In this document: positions 10,866 through 23,178 of the stretch, in pieces
Layout: every line of letters starts with the position of its first letter
Position numbering within the stretch: the first letter of the stretch is position 1
DNA from: Heterocephalus glaber
Taxonomy: Eukaryota; Chordata; Mammalia; Rodentia; Bathyergidae
DNA length: 64,000 bases
Direction: 5' to 3'
Assembly (NCBI RefSeq): GCF_000247695.1
Contig: NW_004624865.1
Span: 1,595,883-1,659,882, forward strand
The notes under the pieces: generated by a model
What the model saw: the letters and a program-made list of their open reading frames with translations, nothing else
What the model was told of the DNA's origin: nothing
Databases searched by the model: none
Made by a program: the position numbers and the translations under genes

Positions 10866-11751
10866 GCATTTGCGTTTAAAAGGAAGAAACACACCTGATT
10901 AAAATAATTCAGGTCAACTTGACTAGGTTTTGAGGTGGACTTGAATACCTATGGGTCTTCCTAGGTCTACAGTCTGAATTCAGGGATATTTCCTGCTAAT
11001 CAAGAAAGTCTGACCCAGTGTAACTCTGCCTCTTCTAAAAAAAAGCCTTTTTGCATATACTTTAAAGGAAGTATCACAAATATTCAGGTATGCAGTGGTA
11101 TATAAGCCTGTAAGATGTACTTGGCAAAAAGTATTGTGGGCAAGCTATCTTACAAAAATAGTTTGGAGAGCCTCTACAAACAGAAATGACTCAAGAGTTG
11201 AGACTAAACAGTCATGCAAGACCACATGCCAAAATTTATTTCTTTGATAGCAACATTACAGGTGCCCTGGGCTCCTAACTCTAATGGATTTGGCTGGGGT
11301 GTATATAAATTTAGGTTTCTAAATTTATTTTGAACAGACAGTTCAGGTGGCAATGAAATGCTTTGGGTAAGTATAATTTTCTTTTCAAAAGGAAAGTGGC
11401 AAAGAGTCGCCAAGGTTTGGGAGGATAATAACACACTTTATCTTTAGCTAGTGACAGCTCTCCAAGAAGTTCCAATTTCTTGGACAAATGTTACAGAGAC
11501 AGAGGTCCTATGAGGCCCTGGAATGGTGAGTGGTATGTAATGCTACCCTGGTTTTTTTTTGGTGGGTGATATGTGGAAGGCCTCTCCTTTCATGTCAAAT
11601 CAGAGAAGGGAAGCCAGACCACAACAGTGTGGATTTTCCAATGTCAGCTCATGGACCTTTTGTGCATTTGGTGAGGCTATGTTGTTACTATTATTAGTTG
11701 TATAATATTTAAAAGATCATGCTGATTTCCAAATTGTCATTAACTTAGAAG
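10866..11751. other. Unique non-coding sequence
   Basis: No repeat family or exon recognised. Confidence 0.4.
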
Positions 11752-11965
11752 AAGCTGAGCATGGTGGCACACACCCATAATCCCAGCACCCTGAGAAGCT
11801 GAGACAGGAGGGTTGCATATTGGAGCCCACCTTGGGCAACTTACTGTCTTGGCAAGACCTTGTCTTAAAATAAATGTGAAATAAAAATAGAAGGCTGGGG
11901 ATGTAGCTTAGTGCAAAAGGCCTGGGTTCAACCTCCAGTACCACAAATAAATAAATAAACATGGA
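11752..11965 (+). repeat. B1-dID type SINE
   Basis: This is one of the clearest dimers of the window. The B1 half has 'gctgagcatggtggcacaca' and 'taatcccagcaccctgagaa'. The linker is A-rich. The ID half has 'ggctggggatgtagcttagt' and 'ctgggttcaacctccagtac', followed by AAAT repeats. This structure is the main evidence for a sciuromorph rodent. Confidence 0.88.
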
Positions 11966-12046
11966 AAAAATAAATCCTGTCCGATGTCAGGCACTCCAGT
12001 CTTTTCCATTCAAACACCTCTTGTATTTAAAGAGTGATTAGGGGAC

Positions 12047-12500
12047 TGTATTAACTTTCTAAGATTGTGGTACTACAAAGTGCTACAAGCTTGGTGGCTT
12101 AATACAACTGAAATTTATATATCCCCTCTTCAAGCAGTTAGAAGTCTGGAATATGTCCACAGAGCCATTCTTTCCCTGAAGCATCAGCGGAGGATCTCTC
12201 CTTTCCTCTTCTTACCTTCTGGTGACTGCCAGAAATTCCTGACTTGCTTTACATGGTAGAGACATAAGTCCAGCCTTTGCTTCCATCTCCACATGGTATA
12301 CTCGCTGTGTGCCTTATGTTGGGTCTAAATGTCCTCCTTAGAAAGATGCAGGCCATTACATAGGGTTATCCTATCCAGTAGGACCTCATCTTGCTTCAGT
12401 TGTATCTTGACTTGGTTACATTTCCAAATAAGTCACCTTCACAGATATTAGGGCTTGGGATATCAACATATCTTTTTATGGGACACAATTCTCCCATTTT
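12047..12500 (-). repeat. MLT1-type LTR, antisense
   Basis: It starts 'tgtattaactttctaagatt' and keeps the MLT1 antisense order: 'ttggtggcttaatacaactg', 'agttagaagtctggaat', 'tctccacatggtatactcg', 'cctatccagtaggacctcat' and 'acaattctccca'. Nearly full length at about 450 bp. Confidence 0.75.
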
Positions 12501-14629
12501 GGGGACTACCTGACCTATTGACATTCATTCATTTCTAGCTTTCTGTTGTGAAAATTTGAGAGAAGTATGGATAGCAGTGACTTCTTTTTTGGGTAATGTC
12601 TTCAGGTGTGATGTGGTACTTAGACAAAAGAGGGGTTACTGAGATGAAAGATGCCGGAGGCAAAGACTTGGTAGGTGAGGGAAAGAGAGAGGAGGAAATC
12701 AGCAAGGTGAGCACGACTCAGAGAAGGCCCTGTTCCTGAAGTCCACATCCGTACCTGAGTCCTTGGTCTGGAATTGCCTTGAAGTGACTGTCATCCCCAG
12801 CCCCACGGAGGAAGCAAGCAGCAATGGATGAGCAACGTGCCTGGTCCCTTCTGCTTCATTACTGACCAACTGGTCCTGCATCAAGTCGGGTGAGGAAAGG
12901 TGTTAGGTCTCAATGCCACTACTCTCATACCTGTAAACCTGCCTCCAGAGAATGGCTACTTAAGAGGATTTCCTTTTCCTTTATCGAGGGGACATATAAG
13001 ACATGACCAAATAAAACATGTTTCTATATCTTCTATAAAAATGCTACTCAACAAAGTATCCCTCCCATTGTTTCCTGTTCCTTGCATAAAAATTTCTGTA
13101 ATGATTACCTCTTAGAACGTTGATACCAGGAAATGGTTTGTCTGTCCTGTTGCCTTATTTTCTTGGAAGTAGGGGATGAAAGCACTAACAGTTTTGGTGT
13201 TTTACAGTTGTTGTTTGGTTGTAGCCTTTGTTAGAAAACCACAGGATCTGAACTTCTGTTTCTAACCAGATGTTATGCTAGTGGTTTTTCTATTGCAACG
13301 TGCCTGTCAGAATAAAGACATCACTGTATGGGGGGCTGGGTGGGAGCAGAGTGATGATGCTGTCCCCTCAGGCCACCAGAACCGGCTCTAACAGCCAGAC
13401 TAAGTCTACTTGGCCTAAGCACCTCAACATAATAATACCTTCTTCCGGATTCAGAACATGACTGTAGGATTGGGTGAAGATGGCCTAACTCAAGTTGTGG
13501 AACAAGGATTATACACCATTTGGGCAGATGCATAATTACATGAATTATAAAGGACTTTTAGAAAGGTGTATAAATAATAAATAGACCAGCAAGGTTTTGG
13601 CCAGATGTACTTGTGGCTCCACTTTTACTAAATGGTTAGTCTCTTGTTATTTCTTTCCAGGTATAATGATTCCATACTGTCTAGCAATACTTTACCACTT
13701 AATACTTCCTGTTGTTCACCTGTGTAATGTCTTATGGAAAATCTCAGGGTTATCTGCATTTCAGAACAATTCCTCATGATTATGTACTCTTGTGGAAAAG
13801 CCTGCAAAACGATGCTTAGAGGCTGGCTCTAGAAACACATCCCAGTGCCTGAGGCAAGACATAAGTCGGGCATCTATATTATCTCTTTGCTTTATAAATT
13901 ATAGAAGAGGTTTGTATTCATGTGTGAGGGTGTGTATGTGTGTTTGTACTTACTGATGCGCTATTCCACTCCTCGTCAGGAAGCATCTACAGTGTTTACT
14001 GAATTCAATTCATTGCTCCTCCTTAACTTACACATGACATAATATATCAACATAGTTATCCAGAAAATGAATGAAATATGCATGTAGGTACCATGGGTTG
14101 GAAAGAATCTTTGGAAAATATCAATGAAAAGGCCAAAGGAAAAATGCTGAAGAAGAGAAAAAAACATCATATAGCCTCAAAATTAAAGCAGTGACTATGA
14201 ATTAGAATATATCCATCCACTCATTTGATAATAATTTTATTGAGTGCATATTAGGCACCAAGCACTTGTGCTAACTATTGGGTTGTAAGGGTGACCATAA
14301 ATGGATATTGAATGGAGTGATAGATCTTAGTAAATTACCTAATTAATAAAATAGGATTAAATAATTATGCATATATAAAACCACAACACTGACTACTTCT
14401 GTAAAGAAGAAAACGATATGATTATGAACCACTAAGGGGTGAAGTAACCTATGAAGTGAATTTGAATTAAGGCCTAAGAGGAATACAGTTCATTCAGATT
14501 TCATTCTTTCAAATGCTTTAGGAAACATTTAAGAATGTGCCAGTCCACAAGCAGGTACAGTGTCTTATGTTTTCCAAAAATGTCTGTGAAGAAAGGAGGT
14601 TCCAAGCCCTTCATTTCACACATGGGGAG
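12501..14629. other. Unique sequence with an L2/MIR scrap
   Basis: About 2.1 kb, mostly unrecognised. At 14215-14320 the pattern 'ttattgagtgcatattaggc' and 'caccaagcacttgtgctaac' fits an L2 or MIR fragment. None of the frames (12699-12884 minus, 12900-13115 plus, 13321-13533 minus) shows a domain. Confidence 0.45.
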
Positions 14630-14968
14630 TGTATTAGTCACTTTTCCATTACTGGACACACACCCAACACCCACAACCTCAAGGAGGAGAGGTTTAATTT
14701 GGCCCATGGATTCAGGGGATTCAGTCCATGGTCGGCTGCTCCAAGGCAGGAACTGCATGGCAGAAGAATGTGGGGGAGCAAAGCTGCTCAGTTCATAGTG
14801 GCCAGGAAGTAGGACAGGGGAACAGAGCCAGCAAGAAAGGAGAGGGACTAGATATAGACCGTAAGATCATACTCCATGAACCACCAGGCACGCCCAGAAG
14901 TATGCTCTGTCAGTCCCCTAGGTGGCCCCCAAGCCAATCAGGTTGACACAGTTCAGCTTAATCACTAA
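14630..14968 (-). repeat. MaLR-related LTR, antisense
   Basis: It starts 'tgtattagtcacttttccat', the reverse complement of a MaLR LTR end. Its far half matches the 9232-9571 subfamily in reverse ('caccaggcacgcccagaagt', 'gttgacacagttcagcttaa'). With 9232-9571 it forms an inverted pair about 5 kb apart. Confidence 0.8.
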
Positions 14969-16636
14969 GTGAGGCTGAGGTCAGAGAAACTACACTGATG
15001 AGAAATTGATCATCTACACTTCTTATCTTTCTGGTATTGTTCTCCAAAGTTGTGGTACCCTCTAAACAGGGCAAATATTTTTGTTGGTTCTGCATGTTTC
15101 TTATGACCCTCTTGGCTTTACAAATGCTTGACACATAGTTGGCCCCCAGCTGAATGTAAGGACTTCTGAACCCAGTGTGCAGTAGGAGTTCCATGCTTGC
15201 TATCTCCCCACCCTTTGTCGAACCTGTGCTGAGATGTGAAGGTTATGTTTCTCATTCTGTTCCTGGTTGTCCCAGTGCAAGAAGGGGTGAGGCTCATCTT
15301 ATTGAGGGGAATTACCTGGGTGGTGTTGGTTTCTTCACCTCTTAGTCTGGCGACCATATTGACCAGCCCTGGATTGGGGCTGAGAAGGTGTTGACCCACC
15401 AGTGTTGAGTCAATAAATATGAAACACAGCTTGGGAATGAGGACTGTTCTCATATAAGAACAACTCTGGAGAAACAAGAGTGTGAAGATCCCAGACAGCT
15501 CTGTCCACCAGACCTGGTTAGGGACATGGAGACATGGGCTGACTGCACCTGGGGACTTAAAATAACCAGCCAGGATTTAGGCTTCCTTTTATGTAAGCAT
15601 TTAGGTGCAAGGTGAAAAAACGCCCCCACAAACATTCATACAAACCTTCATTTTCCTCACATAGCATAAAGACTTTGCAAAAGGGAGTCTCCCTTTGCCC
15701 TGACACTGCTCAGTGAAGTTCTCGGAAATGTGGGCCTTTTCTGTCTTTCTTCTCTGGCATCCTGAGGTGGTGGCTTTTCTCCTCATTCAAGTTGACCCTT
15801 GATTATAAACTAGCTGCTGTCCTTCATGGCATTAGGTCTGCATTCTAGGCAGGAAGAAGAGGGCAGATCAACTAGGCCAAAGAGCCATATCAGACCTCCT
15901 CGATCAGCAAAGCACAGCCTTTCCAGAATATTCCAATATAATAATAAGAATTGTCACCTGACACCCCTGAACTAATTCCCAGCTGAAGGAATGAGAAATC
16001 CCTGGTGGTCTAAGTAGTTATGATTTATCGCCCAGTTGGGATGGGGCAGGGCCACCATCCTGAAGGTTTTTCTCAGTCATCTGAACAAATCCTGGCTCCA
16101 TCAGGTAGGAGAAGAGGGAAGATTGTAGATTTTTCACAGATCCTGATGAACCTGACATGGGACTTCAGCACCAGCCTCCACCTGGCACTACTGTTTCCAG
16201 GCTCTGCACCTCAGCAGGGTTCTCACCAAACTCTGGGGACCCTGTGAGTAAGTCCTCCATGCTTGTACACGAGGACACCCTAGTGGACATTCAACTGGAA
16301 TTTTCTCATGCTTTGGTAGGACCTCTTGTCAATATCTCCACTGTGCATGGTGTTCTCTGCTCTCATGATTAAGTTAAACATACAAAAATTATTCTTTGGA
16401 GATAATTTGGGGCTCTGTGACTGTAATCGTAGTGGAGCCAGAAGCAAAGAAAGAAAAGTGTGTAAGATTTCCACTGCATTCTCGCTGGCCTTGTGATATT
16501 GTATCTGCTGTTCTCTCTAATCCTTGGTTTTCTGCTCCTGAATGGGGATATTTTGAAGGCTTACATAGAATAATAAGTTTGAGAGTGCTTGGCAAACTGA
16601 AAACACTTCAAAGAGTTCAAATTATATTTTCCTCAG
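14969..16636. other. Unique non-coding sequence
   Basis: About 1.7 kb without a repeat I can name. The 119-residue minus-strand frame at 15118-15477 and the overlapping plus and minus frames at 16020-16677 show no domain, and they overlap one another on opposite strands, as expected by chance. Confidence 0.45.
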
Positions 16637-16979
16637 TGTTATGGTTTGAGTTGTATCTCAGACCCCTGAGACTCTAGAGTGTGGCTGTATTTAGACATAG
16701 GCTCTTTGAAGAGGATATTAAGTAAAATGACTTCCCATGGGTGTGTGCTAATCTGGTAAGACTGATACCCTTGGGAGAGGAGATGGGGTGCATACCTGAG
16801 GGAGAGGTTGTTCTTGTGAGACACAGGGAAAAACAGCCATTTACATGACAGGGATAAACTAACTCTGCTGGGATCATGATCTCAGACTCTCAGTGTCAGA
16901 ATTGTGAGAAAATAAATTTCTGTTAGTTAAGATGCCTTGTCTGTGGGCTTTGTTTTAGCAGCTATAGCAAACAAATACA
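16637..16979 (+). repeat. MLT1-type LTR
   Basis: It starts 'tgttatggtttgagttgtat' and ends 'agcaaacaaataca'. The centre holds 'gacttcccatgggtgtgtgc' and 'gagaaaataaatttctgtta', the typical MLT1 polyadenylation region. Confidence 0.7.
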
Positions 16980-17079
16980 CAAGGAAAAAGAAATCTACCT
17001 TTGTGCTGTTTCTGCTTGAAAAGTGGGTGGTTTGGAGTTATACTTTGAAGAATGTGAGAGCAGAGTGATGAGCTAAAGG

Positions 17080-17300
17080 GAAAAGAGCCCTGGGTTTGAG
17101 GTCAAGAAGCCAGGGCCCAACGCCCAGCTTCATCACTGTGGCTGTGTGACCCAGAGGACTCACTTGTCCTCTTTGGTCTCAGTCTCCTCCGTTGCAGAAC
17201 ACTTCCATCAGTGGAGTTACAATGAGAACTGAGTACAGCTGGCCACATGGAAGCACTTGCATCTGGCCTAGCACATGTAAGAGTGCAATAAATATTTATG
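17080..17300 (-). repeat. MIR SINE, antisense
   Basis: The order 'agccctgggtttgaggtcaa', 'ctgtggctgtgtgacccaga', 'ctcagtctcctccgttgcag' and 'tgcaataaatatttatgaag' is the MIR core and tail in reverse. Confidence 0.75.
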
Positions 17301-18448
17301 AAGCTGCTGCTTATTGATACAACAGGCTGGTCTGTATTTGGCTTAAGAAGTTAGAAAAGAATCATTGCAGGCTCAGGAAGGGAGAAGAGCTCAGGACAGC
17401 TCAGCTCACTGAGACCAGTCTTAGGGAGCTGGAGGGGAGGCTGCTAGAAAAACACCCACTTAGAACTTTGTCCAGCCTGTGTTGTCTCTACTGGGCTCCC
17501 TCACAGGGTCTATCAGCTCTCAAATATAATTCTAAGTGTTCTGTGTGATTTGCTGAGACTTTACTACTTCTGCTCAGCTCAAGTTAACTCAACAAGCATC
17601 AAGATTCTATTTTCTGCCTTATGAATCTGAGGTTAATAATCTTTAGTCCCTGCTCTTACAAGGCTTACAATGTATAAGAGATGGGGAATAGTTGCCCTAA
17701 CAAGGAGAGACTTGTTTTATTGCTGTAGTTCCAGTGCCTGGAATTGTGGATTGCACATAGTAGTTGTTTAATGAAGTATAGGTTTGAATTAGGTAGCTCC
17801 TTTCATCAATCTCTAGATTCTCCCTGCTCCCACTTGAGAAAAACAAAAGGAAGTTTTGTAACTGGAAATTTTACAGGATGATTCAAACAAGGATTAGATT
17901 ATTGATATTTTAGACTATAAATTAAATAACAATTGTTTTAGAAGATTTACTCTTCTGTAAGAGCTTGTTTTATACTTTGTCAGTATTACTTCTTTTCCAT
18001 CACACTGTAACCTATGAGGTAAATGTGACTCCTCCTCTACAGGTGTCAATTGAGGCACAGATATTACAGTTGAAAAGCATTCGTGCCCCCAATCCTATTC
18101 TACTTGGTGCCATATTCTGCTTGGTCTTAGGCAGTGAGTCTCAAAAGTTTGGAGAGAGCTGGGTTCCTATCACAGTTCCGGGCTCTTTTTTCTCCAGTGC
18201 AATGAAGGTAATTACTCCAGTACTGCCTTAATTCAGTACTGAATTAAATTAACTCAGTTTGCTTATTCCCACCATTTTGAAAAGGCTATCAGCAGAGAAA
18301 ATGATCAAAGCAGCCATGTACCCGCATAATTTAGACAATATTAGAAAAAGACAAAGGCCTGCAGCTCTTACAAAAGCAATCTCAAGCAAGATTATGTTTC
18401 CAAAATTGACTGTGCAATAAAAGCCAGATCTATAGAGCCTTTGCTGGC
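17301..18448. other. Unique sequence with probable L2 fragments
   Basis: At about 17635-17790, 'gtccctgctcttacaaggct' followed by 'gcacatagtagttgtttaat' resembles an L2 3' end. The rest is unrecognised. Confidence 0.45.
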
Positions 18449-18852
18449 TGTATTAGTCATTTTCCTGTGGCTGGGACAAAATACCCAACATTTATAACTT
18501 AAAGTAGGACAGGTTTATTTTTGCTCATAGTTTCAGAAGGTTTAGTCCATGGTTGGCTACTCCAAGGCAGAAATGGCATGGTGAAAGGGTGTAGTGGAGG
18601 AAAGCTGCTCATGTCATGGTGGCCAGAAAGCAGAGAAAGAAGGGAGCAGCTGGGGACAAGGATACTCCTTCCAGGTCACATCCCTGTGACCACCGGCAAC
18701 CAGTTCCCACCTCTTTCAGCACCTTCACCTGTGAATGGGCCAGTGGATTCATCCTGCTGATGAATGTAGTGGTCCTATGTTCCAGTCACATTTTAAAAGC
18801 CTCAATTCTGGACATGTGAGACTTTTGGGAGACATTTTAGATTTAACTACAG
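18449..18852 (-). repeat. MaLR-type solo LTR, antisense
   Basis: It starts 'tgtattagtcattttcctgt'. It holds the reverse complements of the family landmarks, such as 'gtttagtccatggttggcta' and 'gtggccagaaagcagagaaa'. Same family as 1767-2176, opposite orientation. A flanking 5-mer pair (ctggc / ttggc) may be a worn target duplication, but the right edge is uncertain. Confidence 0.78.
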
Positions 18853-19300
18853 CGTTGGCCCAAGATTTTACAGTTCTGGCAGTTTCTTGAGGAAGAAACT
18901 TATACAGAATCAACAGCAACAAAATCTCATGTTTCCATCTTGCCAGAATGCCATTACCAGCAGGGCAGAAATCCAGAAACCATCATCCATGCAAGTTGCA
19001 AAGAAGAGGTGTCCCTCAAAGGTGTTGGCTCCATTAACAGGGTGAAATCAGCCTATGGTGTTCAGCCTGATGTGGTAGAGAGCAGCACTGAACATGGATG
19101 TGTTCTTAACATCCTGGAAAATTGAGAAGTTCGTTTGAGTGGCACTTCTGGCCACCAGGACTTATTTGAAGTCTTCTTCCACATCCTTTAATGTCCATCC
19201 AACCTATTTAAATGTGTGGCTTAAATTGTAATTTCCACTTTCTCTGTGAGCACATGCCCAGAGGTCTAGGCAAGGTCGCTGCACCCAAATTCCTAGTCTT

Positions 19301-19303
<3 letters not shown>
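18853..19303. other. Unique non-coding sequence
   Basis: No repeat or exon recognised. The 61-residue frame at 18940-19125 has no domain. Confidence 0.4.

Positions 19304-19355
<52 letters not shown>
19304..19355. repeat. (CT)n microsatellite
   Basis: About 26 CT units with one TTT interruption near the right end, just upstream of the IAP-like LTR. Confidence 0.96.
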
Positions 19356-19374
19356 CAATCAATCCATTTGTAAT

Positions 19375-19901
19375 CCCAAGTGTTGGGAGCAAAGCTAAAT
19401 AATTTTAGGGAAAAATCATTTGGTTAGCCTAGTTCTCCTGCCTACAGCCCAGGTATGGAATTCTGAGATATAATTCCATTTTGGCCTCTGGTCACAACTG
19501 AGACCTCAATGACCCAGTGATGCTGTGATTCTCCAGGACAAGAAACATCCTGGGAGCTGAAAACATCCTGGGAGCTGAAAACATCCTGGGAGGAACAAAC
19601 ATCTACTCAGTTCCTCATTGTTCTTGGATTGTTACATCTTGTTTACTCAGGATGTACTGAACTCTCTGCAAGTCATTTGTTACATTTGTTTCCCCATGTA
19701 CTGAATAAAAGGTGCAGTAAGCTGGGGGCTTTCGTCTTTGCCGCCCAGAGCAGCACTGATCAGACCCAAAGCTCAGCTTCTTCTCAGTCTCATTTTTCTA
19801 CCTTTCCTGTGATTCGCCTTGTGCTGCCGTGGCTTGCAGGAGACTAGGACTTACTGCAGAGGTTCTAGTAACGTCCCCTGTCCCTGTTCCTTACACCCAA
19901 G
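19375..19901 (+). repeat. IAP/ERVK-type solo LTR with 6-bp target duplication
   Basis: The LTR runs 19381-19895 (515 bp). It begins TGTTGGGAGC, the start typical of rodent IAP-like class II LTRs, and ends TTACA. The 6-bp sequence cccaag flanks it exactly at 19375-19380 and 19896-19901; 6-bp duplications are characteristic of class II (ERVK) integrations. AATAAA at 19704-19709 marks the likely R region. The upstream half holds three 18-bp direct repeats. No gag, pol or env sequence adjoins it, so it is a solo LTR left by recombination. Class assignment is by eye. Confidence 0.85.
19543..19594 (+). repeat. Three 18-bp direct repeats in the LTR
   Basis: Two identical 18-mers (aaacatcctgggagctga at 19543-19560 and 19561-19578) are followed by a third copy that diverges after 14 bases. 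They lie in the presumed U3, 110-160 bases upstream of AATAAA. Direct repeats in U3 are often enhancer elements; here that is inference. Confidence 0.9.
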
Positions 19902-21896
19902 TCCCTTGCTTCCTTACTTACAAGATTTTCAGTTTCTCAGGGATGTTCTACCTTGTTCCCATGTTTGCCTCAGCTAGACTCCACTTGGCAGATCTTAGAC
20001 TCACAAGGTTTCTGAAGATAATGAAACATATGCCCTCAAGTTCCATCCTTCTCTGAACTAATCTTGCTCCAGCTTTTGGATCATTCACACTTTCAATACC
20101 TCCTTTTCCTTCAAGGGCAGCAGGAACAGTCTTCCAGGTCATGACTTGCTTGGCTGTATTTCATTTTTCTTTGTTTTTTTCTTCTGCTGCTTTCAAGCAG
20201 GACTTGCTAAGATTTTATAAATGTGAACCCACTTCATGAGCTAGACACAGCTTTTCTCTGCAGCACTCATGATCAGCTTTCTTTAGGGGCCTCATATCTT
20301 GTTTCCTAACATATTCCTCTAGCCTCTACTTGAGACATGTAATGCTAATGAACTCTGGGTCTATGAAAGCATCCAGTCTTCAGACAAATCTTATTTACTC
20401 TCATCTTCCTGAATCTGAAGTCTCCACCCAATAGCTATCCTTCCTTCCATCAAACATATAACTTAGTACCAAATTCAATATAGAGTTTATGCATATCTAA
20501 TCTTTTCTAACCATATCATTGAAACAATTGAAATATTCATCAGATCCCGGCATAGTGATTGTCATCCCACCTAAATGGGGAGAACAGGGAAGGGGCAGCA
20601 GTGAATCATATCCTCTTAAAATGTTCCCGATGATGCTGTGCACTTTCTTGACATTGTTCCCCCCATTTTTCTGGACTCAAATGGGTTCTACTTTTTATAT
20701 CTAGTTGACATAGCTCTCTTGATATTAAAAGGTTGCTTTTCCAATTGTCCTTACTGTGAACAGATTTAAGAGGTATCTCTTTATAGTAAGCTGGAGGTAT
20801 AGGGTATTTCCTCTGGAATCGCTGTTCCAAGTGTGCTCTTTGGGTTCTTGCTCCCTGCAAATGGGACAGCATTGTCCTGCCCCGTGTGTCCATGAGGGAA
20901 TGGTGACTCTCAGAAGCATTGTTCGAACAGCACTTCTACCTCATGTTCCATGCCACCCCTCCACACTTCCCAAGTGGAGGCAGAAAGACTGATGGAATGC
21001 TCAGAGTTTGAGATCCATTGTTCCAATTTGGTCATTTAGGCAAGATTACAGAGACAAATAACGCTTTCCTAATGCCCAACCCTCCTTCTCTCTTCAGCAG
21101 CTGCCTTGAGTGCAGGGAATATTGGGTTTCATTCTGCTCTTCCATATACAAAATTTTGCAAGAGGCAGATGTATACCTGCGAGGGGAAGAGAGGGACAGG
21201 GAGAATGATGCCTGCATTTATCCATCTGCACTTTATGCACCCGGGTGGCTTTAATTTCTTAGAGTGTGGAAAGGAAGTAAAATAAAAAGTGCATGTGGCC
21301 AAGCTTGAAGCTATATCCTTCAATACAGAGGACCTAGCAATAACCATAAGTAAGGCCTGTCTCAGTTTCTCAATCAGTTTGGAGCTCAGAAAAAGGAGAG
21401 AAATGTGAATTATTTGTCTTGAAAATGGCAAACAGTTCTTCCTCTGCTAGGTCTCTTTGGATCTGAGTCCCCCATGCTGATGGAATAAGGGGAAAATGTC
21501 CCCCCTCTTTCAATAAAGAGCTATGGGGATCAATCCTCCCCTTCTTCCCGTCTGCATAGCTTCACCCCCAAGCTCACAACCTTTCTCAGGAGCAAATCCC
21601 TCTTTTCTTTCAGGTCAATTGAGACACCATTCTTCAATATTTTCATTTATTCTCCCACAGCAATTGTTCTGAAAAAAAAAGATCTAATATCTTTTTTCTT
21701 TATGAACCAATACTATTCATTTTTAAATCTCAGGTTAAATCTGACTTCTAGATGCTGAAAATTTTAAATGTTTCCTTCCATTACATTGCTTTCTATCTTT
21801 GTTGGCTGAAGAGGGAATTTCATTCTCTTATGTGATAAGCTTCACTACAATAATTAGAATGCTCTTTGGTACAAGCAATGCCAAATCCTACTTAAT
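19902..21896. other. Unique non-coding sequence
   Basis: About 2 kb with no repeat I can name. Several 60-100-residue frames overlap on both strands (20606-20893 minus, 20756-20992 plus, 21129-21431 minus) and carry no domain, which is the pattern expected of non-coding DNA. Confidence 0.45.
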
Positions 21897-22026
21897 TTGG
21901 ATTAAGTAAATTTCCTTTTCTTTTTTTTTTCTTTTGGTACCGGGGATCAAACTCGGGACCTTGAGCTTGCAAGGCAGGCGGTGGAACCACTGAGCTAAAC
22001 CCCCGACCCTTGGATTAAGTAAATTT
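21897..22026 (-). mobile_element. tRNA-derived SINE, antisense, with 17-bp target duplication
   Basis: The SINE body is 21914-22009. It is flanked by perfect 17-bp copies of ttggattaagtaaattt (21897-21913 and 22010-22026). A T-rich tract opens it, followed by 'ggtaccggggatcaaactcg' (reverse B box) and 'ccactgagctaaaccccc' (reverse A box). There is no B1 half. The perfect duplication and intact boxes mark a relatively young insertion by L1-type retrotransposition. Confidence 0.93.
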
Positions 22027-22652
22027 ATCAGTTCACATTTCTAGATATCTGGAGGAAAGATAGGCTTTAAAATTAGCATAACCAGGGCTCCAGCTCCATT
22101 CTGGTTCCTTGGCACTGCTCTTCTGTGGGGACTGGTTTCCTTCTCTGCTGGCTTTTAGTAGCTCAGGTTCTTGCATCCATATATGGCAATGTCTGCAAGA
22201 AGAATAGACAGTCCCAGATATTTTTCCAGAGCACAAGGAAGAACTGTTCTAGAAAGTTCTGTAACTTTCTAGAATTTTCACGCATTAACTCTTAGTCTCT
22301 TGCTGATCCTAGAAGGAAGGAGGAATTGGATGTCAAACAACTGAAAATCTCTGTTTCTCTCCCAAATTTCTCTAAAGAAATTCATTGATAAAATTTCCTA
22401 TAAGCCCACACTCTGTGTCTCTGAAATGAAAGATGGCCAGCTTGACATCAACTCATAGCCAACTGATTCAAAGTGGCTGTGGGCCAGACCTATGGACCCA
22501 AGAGGTTCCAGAGACACTCTTTAACATCAAAGGGAGCGAATCAGAAAAGACTAAGAAGAATCTATTTGAATTTGCCTTTACTCCTTTGTAGCACTAGTAT
22601 TTTAAATGTAAAATCTTCATGTTAGTGATCAGCTAATTATTGGTCTAGCCAT
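22027..22652. other. Unique non-coding sequence
   Basis: No repeat or exon recognised. Confidence 0.4.
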
Positions 22653-23178
22653 TGTATTAGTTAAGATTCTCTAGAGGAATAAAATCAATTGAAAATGAAA
22701 TATATATATATATATGATTATGCAAGGGGATTTATTAGGTAGCTTATAGGATCAGAGGCAGGAGAGTCCACATGGCCATCTGTGTGCTGGAGAGCTGGAG
22801 GATCCAGTAAGTGCTCAGGTCAAGAAGATGAAAGCCAGAGAACAAAATGGGTCAAGGATGCAGCTCCAGCAAAGTCAAGGCCTGAAAGCTCCCTGGAGAG
22901 TCATCAGTGTGAGTCTGCATCAGAAGGCTAGGAAACTGGAGACTGATGTCCAAAGGCAATGGTAAGGACTGGAGTTCTTCTAAAACAGGACCACTTCCTT
23001 CTTTCCTTTTTTATTCCCCAGGCTAGAAGCCTATTGGTTGGTTCCATTCATATCTGAGTCTGGACTTCCCCCTCAATTTGCTGGCCTATATGTCAATCAT
23101 CCAGACACACCAAGAACTGTGCTTTATGAATCTTCTAGGCATTTCTTTCAGGTTGACACATTATAATTAACAGTCACA
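22653..23178 (-). repeat. ERVL/MaLR-type LTR, antisense
   Basis: It runs from 'tgtattagttaagattctct' to 'taacagtcaca', so it is TG...CA bounded. It has a short AT microsatellite near 22698-22716 and a 'tcaatcatccagacacacca' block. The copy at 59981-60487 is the same family, in the same orientation, with an intact duplication. No duplication is visible for this copy. Confidence 0.8.

Noticed and set aside
19629..20056. Plus-strand frames across the IAP-like LTR as a host gene
   Set aside because: The first frame lies in the R/U5 part of the LTR and the second crosses its right boundary, so they are shadows of the LTR.
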